Source of the DNA: Amphimedon queenslandica
Taxonomy: Eukaryota; Porifera; Demospongiae; Haplosclerida; Niphatidae
Length of the DNA stretch: 64,000 nt
Assembly (NCBI RefSeq): GCF_000090795.2
Contig: NW_003546366.1
Coordinates: 157,430 to 221,429, forward strand
Reading direction: 5' to 3'
In this document: positions 13,278-27,309 of the stretch, piece after piece
Numbering within the stretch: the stretch's first letter is position 1
Layout: every line of letters begins with the position of its first letter
The notes under the pieces: model-generated
Told to the model about the DNA's origin: nothing
What the model saw: only the letters and a program-made list of their open reading frames with translations
The model's database searches: none
Program-made: the position numbers and the translations under genes

Positions 13278-13739
13278 GTACAGGGTCTTTGGGCCAGTTT
13301 TTGAGCAACATGACAATCCACTGACAAGAAGCAGCGTGCTGAGCAATTAGAAAAACCCTGTTCTAAAAAAATTCAGGGCCCATTAAAAAACATTGGCCAT
13401 ACGTGCAGTCTTTTTTATGAAAAATTACTATTAAAAAAACATCACAAGTCCGGAAATTTTTTTGCAACCAGTTTGAACTTTCTACATACTGTAGCAAAAG
13501 GGTGTCAATTGCATCAGGAAATCCAATTAATAAAAACAAGTGATAACCATGAACTATACATGTAGTTCATGCTAACATGATTAAAACCAATTACAGCACT
13601 GGCGAATCCAGAAAAATGAAAAGGAAGTTCCATTTTACTTCAGTGGGTGTGGCTCATTAATTTTAATTAATAGTTGGGTGTGGATCTTAAATTTTAAGTG
13701 CTGCAAAGAAAGTGCTGTGAAGAAACTGCAAAGATGATC

Positions 13740-14810
13740 TAGGGGGTTCCATCACTTCCATGGAACCCATAGATCCCCCTAGATCCGTCATTACACAGTA
13801 TACATAAAATCATTACACTACACCACAAGAGTATTAATAAAATGGAGAAAAAATGCTGCAAAGAAACTGCAAAAAGACAACTTCCTATGCCAAAGGGGGG
13901 CTCCATGGAACCCATGGGTCCCCCTAAATCAGCCACTGCACAGTACACATGAAATCATTACACTACACCACAAGAGTACTAATAAAATGGAGGAAAAATA
14001 CTGCAAAAAGACAGCTTCTTATGCCAAAGGGGGCTCCATGGAACCCATGGGTCCCCCTAAATCAGCCACTGCACAGTACACATGAAATCATTACACTACA
14101 CCACAAGAGTATTAATAAAATGGAGAAAAAATGCTGCAAAGAAACTGCAAAAAGACAACTTCCTATGCCAAAGGGGGCTCCATGGAACCCATGGGTCCCC
14201 CTAAATCAGCCACTGCACAGTACACATGAAATCATTACACTACACCACAAGAGTATTAATAAAATGGAGGAAAAATCCTGCAAAGACACTGCAAAAAGAC
14301 AACTTCCTTGCCAAAGGGGGGCTCCATGGAACCCATGGGTCCCCCTAAATCAGCCACTGCACAGTACACATGAAATCATTACACTACACCACAAGAGTAT
14401 TAATAAAATGGAGGAAAAATCCTGCAAAGACACTGCAAAAAGACAACTTCCTATGCCAAAGGGGAGCTCCATGGAACCCATGGGTCCCCCTAAATCAGCC
14501 ACTGCACAGTACACATGAAATCATTACACTACACCACAAGAGTACTAATAAAATGGAGGAAAATACTGTAAAAAGACAGCTTCTTATGCCAAAGGGGAGC
14601 TCCATGGAACCCATGGGTCCCCCTAAATCAGCCACTGCACAGTACACATGAAATCATTACACTACACCACAAGAGTACTAATAAAATGGAGGAAAAATAC
14701 TGCAAAAAGACAGCTTCTTATGCCAAAGGGGAGCTCCATGGAACCCAGGGTCCCCCTAAATCAGCCACTGCACAGTACACATGAAATCATTACACTACAC
14801 CACAAGAGCA
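13740..14810. repeat. Tandem array of eight ~133- or ~145-bp units
   Basis: Unit starts near ATGAAATCATTACACTACAC and ends near CAGCCACTGCACAGTACAC. Copies start at about 13804, 13949, 14082, 14226, 14370, 14515, 14648 and a partial one at 14781. Spacing is either about 133 or about 145 bp because some units carry an extra 'gcaaagaaactg'-type 12-mer. Apparent long open frames follow from the 144-bp period and the lack of stops in one frame, not from a gene. Confidence 0.9.
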
Positions 14811-14896
14811 TATTACACAATATTAATGTCAATCAGAAACTCTAGCAAAAGTACATGTACATTGCATAATTAAATAATGATCATCAAACCAAAATA

Positions 14897-15094
14897 TCAT
14901 CAAAAGCAAATGACATCACACAGAGACTTGCAGAGTCATCCCAGCAATTAGTGGTACGATTAGAAGAGAAGAAGATTAACAAAAGACAGCTGGTAGAGGA
15001 CATGCACATAAAAGGACATGACACTATCAGAAGATACAGTAACACACCTGACCTACACTTCCTCATATCACGTTACAATTATTACTCAGGGTAA
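14897..15094 (+). other. Orphan exon-like open frame, possible coding fragment
   Basis: A + strand frame encodes about 65 residues ending GYN-type text ...SRYNYYSG and a stop at 15092-15094. Its composition is protein-like (heptad-like SSQQLVVRLEEKKINKRQL), unlike the surrounding AT-rich spacer. No start codon, clear acceptor or partner exon is visible. It could be a decayed exon, a transposon remnant, or chance sequence in the 3' UTR of the YTHDF gene on the other strand. Confidence 0.2.
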
Positions 15095-15306
15095 AAGTAA
15101 CAATACACCGTTACAGTTCCATATGTCCATGGTCAGAATTTCTTTAATTTGACTGGGATTTTCAAAAATGGGATAGGATAATCGTGACTAAAATTTTTCT
15201 GAATTTTCCATAAAAAAATCTGATCCACAAAAATTTGGAACTACACGGTACACATACAATAAAATAATAATTTTTGTATTTCTTATCCCTAACCTATGTT
15301 TCGCAT

Positions 15307-15322
15307 TCATAATAATAATAAT

Positions 15323-15353
<31 letters not shown>

Positions 15354-16936
15354 CCTTTTTATTATTAGAAGCAGTAGAGGTAGAGGTTGACGCTGGGGCA
15401 GAGGGTGGAGTGTCATCTTCCTCTTGTCTCTTCTCATAATGCTCAAAATCGTCAAATATTGAAGTCGTGTGCTGATAGGAATGAATGATCTTGATGACCA
15501 ACTTCCCTTTGTCCACGGGCACTTCCTGAGTGTCTCTAGAATTAGTGACGGGCTTATTCTCATTGTTCTCAAGCCTAATGTGTCTCAGTTGGTTGTTGGG
15601 GACGTCCTTTACATAAATCCATCGAATGTCAAACCGTCCCTTCCACTTGTCCTGTGTCCATATCCCTGTATCGGTGCTTAGTTCAACCTCTGACATCATC
15701 TGGGCCACGCCACAAAAATGGCCACTCCCGTTGACGCTAAAGAGAAGGTAGACCCCGCCTCCTTTTGATTTCTGTTCTTTAAAGGCTGTGTCCAGTCTCC
15801 TGTTCCCGTGGTCCGTGCTGCACCAAACGTTGTACTTAATCGAGCGATGAACATCGTCCTCAGCATAACTCTTAATCACAAAAAACCTTGCATTGTTCAT
15901 GTTGATTGTCAGCTCCGATGGATTGTAGTTATTCTCAAGCTTTAGTTTACTGACAACGTCCAATTTATTACCAGAGCCTCCGCCCGATTTAATCCCGGGC
16001 TTCTTCTGACCACGCCCTCCATTAGCCATAACTGGATTAGTACGTGCTTGTGGCTTCTTTGAGCTTTCAAAAGTCTCATTTGTCTTAGGCGGAGGCGGTT
16101 TTGGTTTCGCCGGTTGACTGGCGATTGCCGCCCAGGACTTTGGTTTTTCGGGCTGAGCGGGTGGGGCTACCGGTGCTGGTGGCATGACAACAGAGAGGAC
16201 GCTATCGTTAACAATGGGCTGGCCGGCTAGTATGGTGGGGCCGGCAGGGACTATATTAACAGATCCGTTTAGTGTCATTCCTCCAAAAGACTGTCCAATG
16301 GCCCCCACAGAAGGATCAATGGGGGGCCCTCCAATAACAGATCCATCAACAGCAAGGGGGGATGTACCAGCCGGGGGTCCAGCAGCTACTGGAATTTGAC
16401 TCTGATCCAGACCCATCAACCAAGAATTCCCCATCAAGAGGGGGTCCTGATTCCATACTCCTATATCGGCGGCACCTGGAAAAAAGAACTGGCTCTGAAG
16501 AGCCTGAGGTCCAGTAGCGAGTAGACTTGATGCTGGGGTCCCACCTGGAGCAGTGTAGCTAAACCCGCCCAGGAGTGGATCATATGTAGGAGTCCATGAG
16601 CCATCACCTGAGCTAAAGGGATTGTACGTTGGTACTGCGGCCATGCCTCCAATGCCTCCCAATGGATCGGAATTAGTGTAAGTTAGTGGTAGACTGGAAT
16701 TTGATAAAGCCGATGTCATGATTAGAGGTTGCTGCTCAGTTAATAGTTGTTGTTGCTGGTCTGCTTGTAACTGATAGAGAGAGAGGGGGAGGGAGGAAAT
16801 TTGACATGTTTGATTAGTGTTTTATAACTTACAGGGACTGCTACATCATTGTTTGCTGATACTGGAGCATTCTCTGCACCTTTAATATAAAAAGTAATGA
16901 CACACACACACACATCACCTCTCTCCCTCTCCCTCC

Positions 16937-16969
<33 letters not shown>

Positions 16970-17934
16970 CTCCCACCCTCTCCCTCTCTTTGTTAATGTC
17001 ACTTACTTTGTTGATCAGATCGCACCTTTAAAAAATGCAAGAGAATACATAAAAGAGAATAAAGAAGTGTTAAATGACGATGGGCACATACATGTACGTA
17101 AACATTTCAAGCTAACAGTTGCCACTCCAACACAACAAACAAATAAAACTAATCAAAATGTGATTCTAGTTCCAATTCCAAAGAAACTTAGCACATACTT
17201 GGACAATAATCATTATAATTATTATAAGCAGAATAATAATAATAATAATAATAATAAATAATAATAATAATAATGGATGAACATGTAAGCTGGAATTCAA
17301 AACAGTGGAAAAGAGATGGCTGCCATCATTACATATCAATAAAAGTGCAAATGAGTTCTGTTGAAAGGCAAAATTCGAAACAGCAGAAATGAGACATCTG
17401 CCAACATTATTATAAATCAATAAAAGTGCAAACGAGTTCTGCTGAAACAATGATTGGGGGAGGGAGGCAGAACAGAATTATACTGTACGGCTAGGAATTT
17501 CTGTGGCACAAATATTTTGCAAATTGCCATCAAAATGGCTTTTTTGCAGATTTTATTTTGGTGAATTCACCATGCCTTTCATGTAAATAGGCCAATAAAA
17601 TTTAATAGGCCAAGTAAATTTCTGCAATTTTTCCATTAGCAGAAATTTCGGGCCACAGAAATTCTAGCTACATATATACTGTAATTACATTTCAGAAGGC
17701 TTAGTCTCACACATGGCCAGTTCTTAACTTTTTAACTTACAGGTAATTTGTAGTTAGATAACTAATTTTAAAAGTAATCACAACATAAAGGTCTATTTAT
17801 CACTTATTGTGAAGTTTATAAACAACTTGTACACAAAGAGAATGCTGTTATTGTTATTCATTAATAATATTACACTATGAATAATTAAACAAAAATGATA
17901 CAATATATAATTAACATTACTACTATCATCATCA

Positions 17935-17970
<36 letters not shown>

Positions 17971-17982
17971 TACCTGGTCCAT
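15307..17982 (-). CDS. YTHDF: YTH-domain m6A reader, YTHDF family
   Basis: Cytoplasmic reader of N6-methyladenosine in mRNA. Exons on the minus strand: ATG at 17982 in an exon ending 17974, a 19-nt micro-exon 17007-17025, 16833-16879, and the large exon 15307-16770. The N-terminal two thirds are low-complexity Pro/Gly/Ser/Gln, with Gln-rich [10 protein letters not shown], as in YTHDF proteins. The YTH domain is complete: [25 protein letters not shown] and [11 protein letters not shown] supply the aromatic-cage tryptophans, followed by [19 protein letters not shown] and [18 protein letters not shown]. The frame then runs through an ATT microsatellite as poly-Leu before its stop; more likely a donor (AAG/GTATTA) near 15352 leads to a small unlocated last exon. 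The start is tentative, since upstream in-frame codons remain open. Confidence 0.92.
17481..17683. mobile_element. Palindromic MITE in a YTHDF intron
   Basis: Begins TACTGTACGGCTAGGAATTTCTG and ends CAGAAATTCTAGC...ATACTGTA. Internal arms 'gtggcac' and 'gggccacag' pair. Related to the TACCGTATAGC family. Confidence 0.7.
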
Positions 17983-18706
17983 GAACGACGAAAGTTGCTG
18001 TTTCCTTGCTGATTGTTCCGCAGTTTTAAAATAAAATTAAAAAAAAACTATAAAAATACACAAAAACATAACAACGTATGTACATGTAAATAAAGTACAG
18101 GTACATTTTTATCAGTTCATTGTAAGATCTAAAAATAAAAATTTTGGGAGACCAATCTTAAGAAGGCTTAAGGACACCTAGGCTAAATACGAGACAAAAA
18201 ACTGAAAAATGGGAAACCTAAACAGAATCCCATAAACTCCCTCAATACCCAACAGTGACAATATCATTAAAAGAACAGACGACAATTACAATTAAATTTA
18301 TATAAATGACACTTGAAACTAAAAGTGAAGTACATTATATATACATGTATATATACATAATCACTAATGAGTTATTAATTAGGTAAGTGGTAAATATCAT
18401 AAATTATTATATAATATGTCACTCTACACGTTTCATCTCTCTAAAAGACGCCTCTAATCTTTAGACGTGTACTTACTGACTAATTTGAAAGGGTTCCGAG
18501 AAAAAGAAAGAAAGGAACAGAGAAGAACTGCCTCCTTTTGGCTACTGCCCCACGTGCCTGTGAAATGTACCGTAAACAAGTATTTATTTCAATTTATTGT
18601 TCCAATTATTCGAATTATAGGCGGAGCAATGGCACAGGAAAACGGGAAAATCCGGAAAAGAAGCGATTTTTCTTGGTAGGTGGGGCTGCTCTTGCTTTTC
18701 AACAAG
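17983..18706. promoter_or_regulatory. Probable divergent promoter region between YTHDF and the SDR gene
   Basis: The 5' ends of a minus-strand and a plus-strand gene face each other across about 720 bp. This is inferred from gene orientation; no TATA box or specific site is claimed. The region is AT-rich up to about 18500, then becomes more GC-balanced near the SDR start. Confidence 0.4.
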
Positions 18707-19360
18707 ATGGCGACCAGGCCAAACAGAAACAGATCTTCTGCTCAGCACATTGGGTCTATTTTGACTGCAACATTAGGAGGGATAGCTCAATTTATATGGT
18801 TGACACTTGTGGGAATAGTATCAGTGTTCATGCCGGTACAAAAGAAGAACGTTAAGAATGAAATAGTCCTCGTCACAGGAGCTGGAAGCGGGATAGGGGC
18901 AGCTATGGCGAAAAGATTTGCTAGTCTAGGAGCTTTAGTAAGCAATGCAACTTTAAATATCAGTCAATATCTAAGCATAAGACTTTAGCGTGAGCTAAAA
19001 TTAATAAAAACTAAGCAATAACTGGTAATTTTGGAGGGGCAGTTCATTTTAAAGCATTATGTTCATGCTATCCTTGATGGCACGTGACCACAAATTTGTC
19101 AAATCAAAACCTGCTAATCACTAAAATTTGCCAAAATTTTACCCCCAGCTATACGATAGTTATGATCCTTTTGACTGGTAATTATTTTACTGCTACTAAT
19201 GTTTGTAGGTTGTGCTGTGGGACATTAACAGTGAGACAAATAATAGAGTTTGTGAAGAGATCAAGGCGGAGGGTGGCAGAGCTATTGCTTTTACCTGTGA
19301 CCTCAGTAACAAAGAGGAGATCTATCAGACAGCAGCTAGAGTAAGTCCTTAATTAATATT

Positions 19361-19398
<38 letters not shown>

Positions 19399-20471
19399 CA
19401 TTGTTGTTGTTGTTGTTAGGTTAAAAGAGATGCTGGTAATGTCACTGTTCTTATCAATAATGCTGGTATCATAACTGGAAAGAAGATATATGAGCTGAGT
19501 GACGAGATGATTGAGAAAACCTTTAGCGTGAACACAATAGCTCACTTCTGGGTGAGAATGAGAAAGAAAGAGCCTATTACTACTATCATCATCATCATTA
19601 TTATTTACTCTTGAAGAAAAAAAAACCCTAAAAATAAAAAACCAAATAGACCTAATAAGAACTGTAGCATAACAAAAAACAAAACAAAAACCTAAAACCC
19701 ACTAAATGATTATTATCATCATCATCATCATCATCATTATTATTTTTTTTTAGACTATAAAGGCATTTGTCCCTGATATGATATCCAAGAATCACGGTCA
19801 TATCATAACAATAGCCTCAGGGGCAGGTCTCTTTGGTGTCCCTGGCATGGTGGACTACTGTTCCTCAAAATTTGGTGCTATAGGAACCCACTCCTCCCTA
19901 ACGCTAGAGCTAGAGGCTAACGGATCCACTGGTGTCCATACTACAGTAGTGTGTCCTTTTTTCATTGATACAGGAATGTTTGATGGAGTTAGATCAAAGT
20001 AATGAATGGAGTGATGAGGGAAAAGGGATGACATTATGTGTACGCACCATATATGTACATCGTGTCAAATTCATGCAATGTTTGTGCATGAATTGTCATT
20101 ATTTGTTTATTTTCTATATCATTTTCATTATCAATTCCTTTAAAGTATTTCATACATTACACACATGCTCTTTCTCTTTCAATTTGTAGGGTCCCTCATC
20201 TCCTGCCAATACTAAAGACTGATTATGCTGTTGATAAGATAATGGGAGCCTATCATTCAAATCAGTCGATGCTGCTCATGCCAAGGATCCTCTATCTATT
20301 TCTAGTCATGCAATCGTGAGTTACTATTATTAGCTCTTGTTACTATTAATAACTTCTATAATATGCAGCATATTTCCAGTAAAAGCTTCGATTGCAGCTG
20401 CAAGGTTATTTGGTATTACAACAGTATTGGATGGATTTAAAGGTCCGAGAGAGACAAGAAAGAAAGAATAA
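18707..20471 (+). CDS. Short-chain dehydrogenase/reductase, SDR16C (retinol dehydrogenase / 17-beta-HSD11-like)
   Basis: NAD(P)(H)-dependent oxidoreductase, probably of membranes or lipid droplets, acting on retinoids, steroids or other lipids. Six exons. The start at 18707 (MATRPNRN) gives an N-terminal hydrophobic anchor (ATLGGIAQFIWLTLVGIVSVF) followed by the Rossmann fold: cofactor motif TGAGSGIG, the WDIN end of beta-2, NNAG, and the active site with Ser in IASGAG and Tyr/Lys in YCSSK. The C-terminal exon carries a second hydrophobic stretch and a DGFKG motif that resembles the C-terminus of RDHE2/HSD17B11 enzymes. Length (about 300 residues) fits the family. The catalytic tetrad looks intact, so it should be active; substrate cannot be told from sequence. 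It is convergent with RAB6, with 250 bp between stops. Confidence 0.88.
19355..19420. repeat. ATT microsatellite in SDR intron
   Basis: Run of ATT repeats followed by TTG repeats immediately before an exon acceptor. Confidence 0.7.
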
Positions 20472-20721
20472 CAAATACTTGCAATAATGAAACTGTTTTG
20501 TGTGACCATGTGACTTTATAATATTTGATTTATTATTAATTAACATTATTTTACAGTAGTTTTATTCTAATTCCTCGTGTATAATATATAAAAAATTCGA
20601 ATTTTTTGAGGTGACAAAAAAAGTTTTGTGGAAAGTGGGATGAGAGACTTGGTAGCGACAAGAACAAGATGAGACTTTATCCTTTAATGGTATCTCATGC
20701 CAGTAGAGCAATGGATCCCAT

Positions 20722-22108
<1,387 letters not shown>

Positions 22109-22205
22109 TTTAAAGCCACTCCCACAATAGATATGACCCCGCCTACTTTAGGAACTAATCACCACACCCAATAAACCACGTAATGACCACGTGGTCGTAC
22201 AGAAA
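22109..22205. promoter_or_regulatory. 97-bp bidirectional promoter interval, RAB6 / SRRT
   Basis: Start codons of RAB6 (-) and SRRT (+) are separated by only 97 bp, which includes CACGTGGTCG and a CACGTAATGACC word (E-box-like CACGTG). Function is inferred from head-to-head geometry. Confidence 0.45.
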
Positions 22206-25200
22206 ATGGCGGACAGTGATGAGGAGAACGACAGAAAGAAAAGAGACAAATTTAGAAGAGAGAGAAGTGATTACTCAAGGTGCATCCATAGCTTTAAATC
22301 AATACGTGTATATTTTTAACTTGAAATATCTCCCACTGTCTATTTTTAGTAACGAGAGAAGGAGAAGTGATTCTGATGGTAGGAGGGCCCCCTCGTGGAG
22401 AGAGGAATATTACGAGGCCAGGAGGCGGAGCCGGGAGGAAGAGAGAGAAAGAGGACGTAACTCGTCTCCCCCGTCTCGCAGAGAATGGAGCCCACCAGAC
22501 TCAAAGAGATTCAGACGAAGTGGAGGATGGTACGTGTTAATTAATTAATTCATTATTAATTGATTATTAATTATAATTAAGGGAGGAGCTGGTTGGCGGT
22601 CCCCCTCCTGTAATGAATCCTTACGGTATGATTGAAGTGAGGGGCCCGTGGGTCCTCCCTCATGGAGAGATGCCCCCTAGAGGCTCACCTGGTTCAAGGT
22701 AAAGGAATATTAATGGGTGGGTGTGGTTCATGACCTATGATTATACATCATGCACCACTCTGATGTTAATCGGTGAATTGATAAATTAAATACCAATCGT
22801 TATGAGGTCATGGTTTTACATTAATTTAGTTCTTATTACAATTATTATTATAATATTATTATTAATTTATTATTATTATTATTATTATTATTAATTTATT
22901 ATTATTATTGTTATTGTTATTATCACCAGATCATTGCCTGGTGATATGATGCTAGGGTTCTCACCTGGTTCTAGAGGGTTTGATTCCAGTCGGAGAGGAT
23001 CCGTGATGCTCACTTTCAAGCAGTTTCTTGCCCAACAAGATGATGGGATTGATGACATGGAAGCAGTTAAACTCTATCATGAGTATAAAGATGATTTTAA
23101 AAAGAAACAAATCCTTCATTTCTTCAATGAACACAAGGATGAGGAATGGTGAGAGAGAGGAGGAGAAGAGTGAGAGAGAGAGAGAGAGGAGAAGGATAGT
23201 TAGGGAAGAGAGCTGAGTTCTATGTTATATTTCATTTGTTTTTATTTTTCTTGCAGTAGTTTAAAACCTCACACATTGTCTCCGTCTTTCTCGCAACTCT
23301 TACATTTACCTTACATGTTATGTATAAACAGTAATTGTAGAGTATAAAAGGCCAAGACTGTGCCTCATATTCATACCAATACTGGTTTGAAAAACTAGTC
23401 CAACCAAAACTGGTTTGACTAGTTATAAGAGAGAGTGTGTGCGTGTATATACATACTTCACTTCATTCTTAATGGGAATTGGATTTATTATAAAGTACAG
23501 ATAGTAAGATGGATGGAATGGTGCAATGGAGGGATATTTTTGTTTTACTGTGGGGTTTTTTGTTTTAGGTTTCTATCGAAATACCATCCAAAACACATAG
23601 AGAAGGTAGCAGAAGCATCAAAGGCTAATCTACTCAAAAGACTTGAAGTGTTTGAGGGACTAAGAGAGAGAGCTAAGAGTACTCCTGTGATACAAGAAGA
23701 GTCTGACTCCATTATTAAGCTAATGGATACCATGGTTATACTATTGGAGGGAGGGACTGAACTTGATCTTAAAACACTAGAAGAGGAGGAAGAGGAGGAG
23801 GAGGAGGGAGACAAGGAGAAAAGTGGTGAGATGTAACTAATGTACTTAACATGATGGTGTCCTACAAAGCAAGCTAAGTGAGCTAAACAGCTTGCTTCAT
23901 GAACTGAGCTTCATAGGCACTTGAGCAACTTTAGGAATTTGAAAATATTTTAAATTTGATCAGAATTAGCTCAAAATTTTTGTGCAGCCTAAGTACATGT
24001 ATTGCATCGGGAAAAATTTAATGAAAATTGAGAATCCTCTCTTAGCCATTTTTGAACCATAATCCTCTGGGAAAGCCTGCTTTAGTGTTCCTGGTCAATG
24101 ATTACATCTCATGCACCACACTGATGAATGATACTGTTCACTTTGTGTTGATATCTACCATCAATGATTATGAGATCAGGAGAGGGAGAGAGAGAGGGAG
24201 GGAGGGAGAGAGAGAAAGAGAGAGGGAGGGAGGGAGAGAGAGAAAGAGAGAGGGAGGGAGAGAGGGAGGGAGGGAGGGAGAGGGGGAGGAAGGGAATACT
24301 AATCTCTTTGTAACATGGTGTACTACAAGTATACTGAATTACCAATGCTTTTTAAAATCCAATAGATACTTGTAGCAATGCTGTATCTGAGAGAGACAGT
24401 AGTGAAGGGAAGGAAGAGAAAGAGAGTGAAGAAATGGATGAAGAAAGAAGAGGAACAAAGAGAAGTAAATAATCATTGTTTGGTACAATTTATATTTAAC
24501 TCATACAACTTCCGACTAATGATGTATCAAAATTAAAGTGCAATAGAATTTTGGGGGTGGTTAGTGGCCAATTTGTGGAAAAACTATTTGCAAAATTGAT
24601 GAATCATTTATTTTTAACAATAATGCTACAGGTAGAGGAGATGATGATGATGAAGGTGATAATGACTTAGTACCAACTGAAACAAAGAGAAGAGAAAATG
24701 ATAATGGTAACTCAATTGATTAATTAAACTTTGTCCTGATTAATGCCCATATGTACATGTAGATGAATCTACTGGTAAGCCATCGCCAGTACAAGATATT
24801 GAGACGAGGTCTGAATCAGCTCCGCCCACTGCCAGCGAAGAGCCTCAGCCTGAAACCGGGCAGTCTGAGTCCGAAGATCAAACCGAAATAGTTACTATGG
24901 GAACGGAGGATAAAGATGACCAATCAAAATCAGGGAGTCCTGTTGAAGAACAGGTTAATATTTAACCCTTTATTCACTCGATATTGTATGGTATTGTATT
25001 GTATTTGTTATTATAGGCGGAGCCTTCTAAGCCACGCCCACTGCATCTAACGAAAGCTGTGTACATACGTCACATTACTCCTCAAGTATCTGCCAGTGAT
25101 ATTGTTGAAGTGAGAGACTCTAATTAATGCCCATCATTGTCCCTTCCTTTTGAAGGCTTGTAAGAATTTAAAAGGTTTCCTTAGAGTTGGTTTAGCCGAA

Positions 25201-27135
25201 GTTCAGCCTGATAGAGGGTGAGGGAGAAAAGAGAGAGAGAGAAAATTATTGTTTATTACAATAAATATTATTTTTATTTTATTTTCTAAATAATTAATTT
25301 TTTAGGTTTGAGAGGAGAGGCTGGGTTACATTCAGTCAGGACGTTGACATTAAGAGTGTGTCTGCTAAACTAGGAACAGTGAAAGTAAGACGTTATTTTG
25401 AAATCATCATCAGACACGCACAACCTATCTCTCCATCTTTATATTTGGTAGGTGAAGAACTTTATGTTAACCTGTCAAATAAACCGAGACCTTAGTAGAC
25501 GAGTGAAGACCACTCCCAATGGAATTGTGTGGGCAAGGAGGGCCGTGGAGTCGGATTTGCGTCTTTTAGTTAAACTGATACACCATTTTGATAAGAAGTC
25601 CCACCTGTGGTCTTACTCTGTTGCTAATGATAGTAACGAGGGTTCTGTTACTAATAATAGTAACGATGGGTCTGTTACTAATAATAGTAACGAGGAGAAG
25701 GGTGAGGAAATAGAAGAAGAGAAAGGAGAGACAGAAGCACCAAAAGTAAAGCAATAGATTTACTTGTGAATATTAGGAGGTATAATCTACATGTACATGT
25801 ACTTAATAAGATATCGAATTATTTGTGATATTTATGAGGTATAATAATGACTGATTTTTACTTACCTGTGCATTTTTATTAATAGGAGAACCCGATTCTA
25901 AGTTGTATAGATATTGATGCTTTAACTGCTTCTCCAGCTCAACCTACTAGTGATAAAGACACACTCAGTGAAGACCAGGAGAAGGAGGGGGAGGAGGAGG
26001 AGGGAGAGAGGGGAGAGGAAGAAGAGGGTGTGATTAGTGATCCTGGTACGGAAATATTGAAATCCTCTTCGGCTTTGATTCAAGTAATTAGAGAATAGTA
26101 AAAAATTTAATTTCTCTTGTCTTTTTTTAGAATCTAGATATGTTGATATGGTACTTAAGATTGGTCCATTCTTTTGATTATTATAATTTTTCTTGTTTCT
26201 TTGATGAAGACTTGATGCCTAATAGATGTGGTATCATAACTGCTCGTACTGCCCCACCCACCGCTGTCACTAATGAAGAAGGTGTGGTCTAATTAATATT
26301 CATTGATTTATTATAATTTTTATTAATAGTCAATACTTATATTAAGTCGATGGAAGAAAAGGTGGAGTCTTTGCTTAAAGAGAAAGTTTTCGTTAAAGAA
26401 GAAGAAATTGAGAAATTAGGAAAAAAGGATCAAGAATCATATCCTACCTTAATACACTATTGTTGTTTTGCTGGAAATTCTTGTGGGTTAAAAAGCTGTT
26501 GAATTTGTTGAAATTAAGAACCCTCAACCATTTACACGTACATGTAAATGTGAAGTGTGTTGCATGTATGTATATATTTTTTATTTCAGTATAAATTTTG
26601 CAAGCTATGAAATTGACCAGCTATACCACATCATGGTATTATGTGTCCTTAACAGTCTCCCTTTACTGAGGTTGAGAAGTTCATCGAAGCAAACACACAG
26701 AAGCTAGGAGAGAACAAATACCTCTGCCCTCTTAGCGGCAAAAAGTTCCGTGGCCCGGAGTTTGTCCGTAAGCACATCATGAACAAACACAAGCAAGCAC
26801 TGGAGGACGTCAAGGATGGCGTATGTCTTTAGCAATAATCGTTTTATATTATTTTATTATTATTTCTTTCAGACGGACTTCTTTAATAATTATCTAAAGG
26901 ATCCAGAGAGGCCGGACTCTATGCACACCGGTGGGGGTGATGATGAAAGGAGAGGAGGAGGAGGAAGATGGAGTGGTCATCAAAACCCAATGCTTATGTC
27001 TGGTAAATGCACGTGCACTTTAACTTTGTGATAATTTTTTGACTAATTTTTGTTGATAGGTTATCATGACTTTAGGCGTGGTAGAGGAGGTGGACGGGGC
27101 TTTAGAGGAAGGTGTGACCTCCATTTTATTCTCAT

Positions 27136-27219
<84 letters not shown>

Positions 27220-27309
27220 TTTACATGTAGACCTGAGAGAAGAGGTGCTGGTGGTAGAAGACCAGTTCGTAGCTATAATGATCTTGATGTCCCCGAAGAC
27301 ATGTATTAA
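22206..27309 (+). CDS. SRRT: Serrate RNA effector (ARS2)
   Basis: Nuclear cap-binding complex partner that directs capped RNAs to processing, export or decay, including microRNA processing. Begins [20 protein letters not shown] at 22206, as in animal SRRT, followed by an Arg/Ser/Glu-rich segment (about 22340-22527). Next comes the DUF3546-type domain ([20 protein letters not shown] ... FNEHKDEEW, then [20 protein letters not shown]), acidic spacers, the central RRM-like and DUF4187-type parts ([43 protein letters not shown]), and the C-terminal zinc-finger-like block [20 protein letters not shown]. The last exons are Gly/Arg-rich and end [11 protein letters not shown], close to the animal consensus C-terminus. 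About 15 short introns; one carries a (CT)n run. Complete. Confidence 0.95.
24180..24295. repeat. GA/GGGA low-complexity tract in SRRT intron
   Basis: More than 100 bases of GAGA/GGGA units. Long open frames here on both strands are artefacts. Confidence 0.9.
27138..27216. repeat. (CT)n microsatellite in SRRT intron
   Basis: Almost uninterrupted CT dinucleotides immediately upstream of the last coding exon, doubling as a polypyrimidine tract. Confidence 0.9.

Noticed and set aside
13740-14810. CRISPR-like array
   Set aside because: Eukaryotic satellite with whole-unit similarity and no unique spacers.
13949-14845. Repeated protein encoded by the tandem array (long open frames)
   Set aside because: Frames follow the 144-bp period, change frame at 133-bp units, and have no splice or start context.
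24052-24375. Gly/Arg/Glu-rich frame at the GA tract
   Set aside because: Microsatellite translation inside an SRRT intron.
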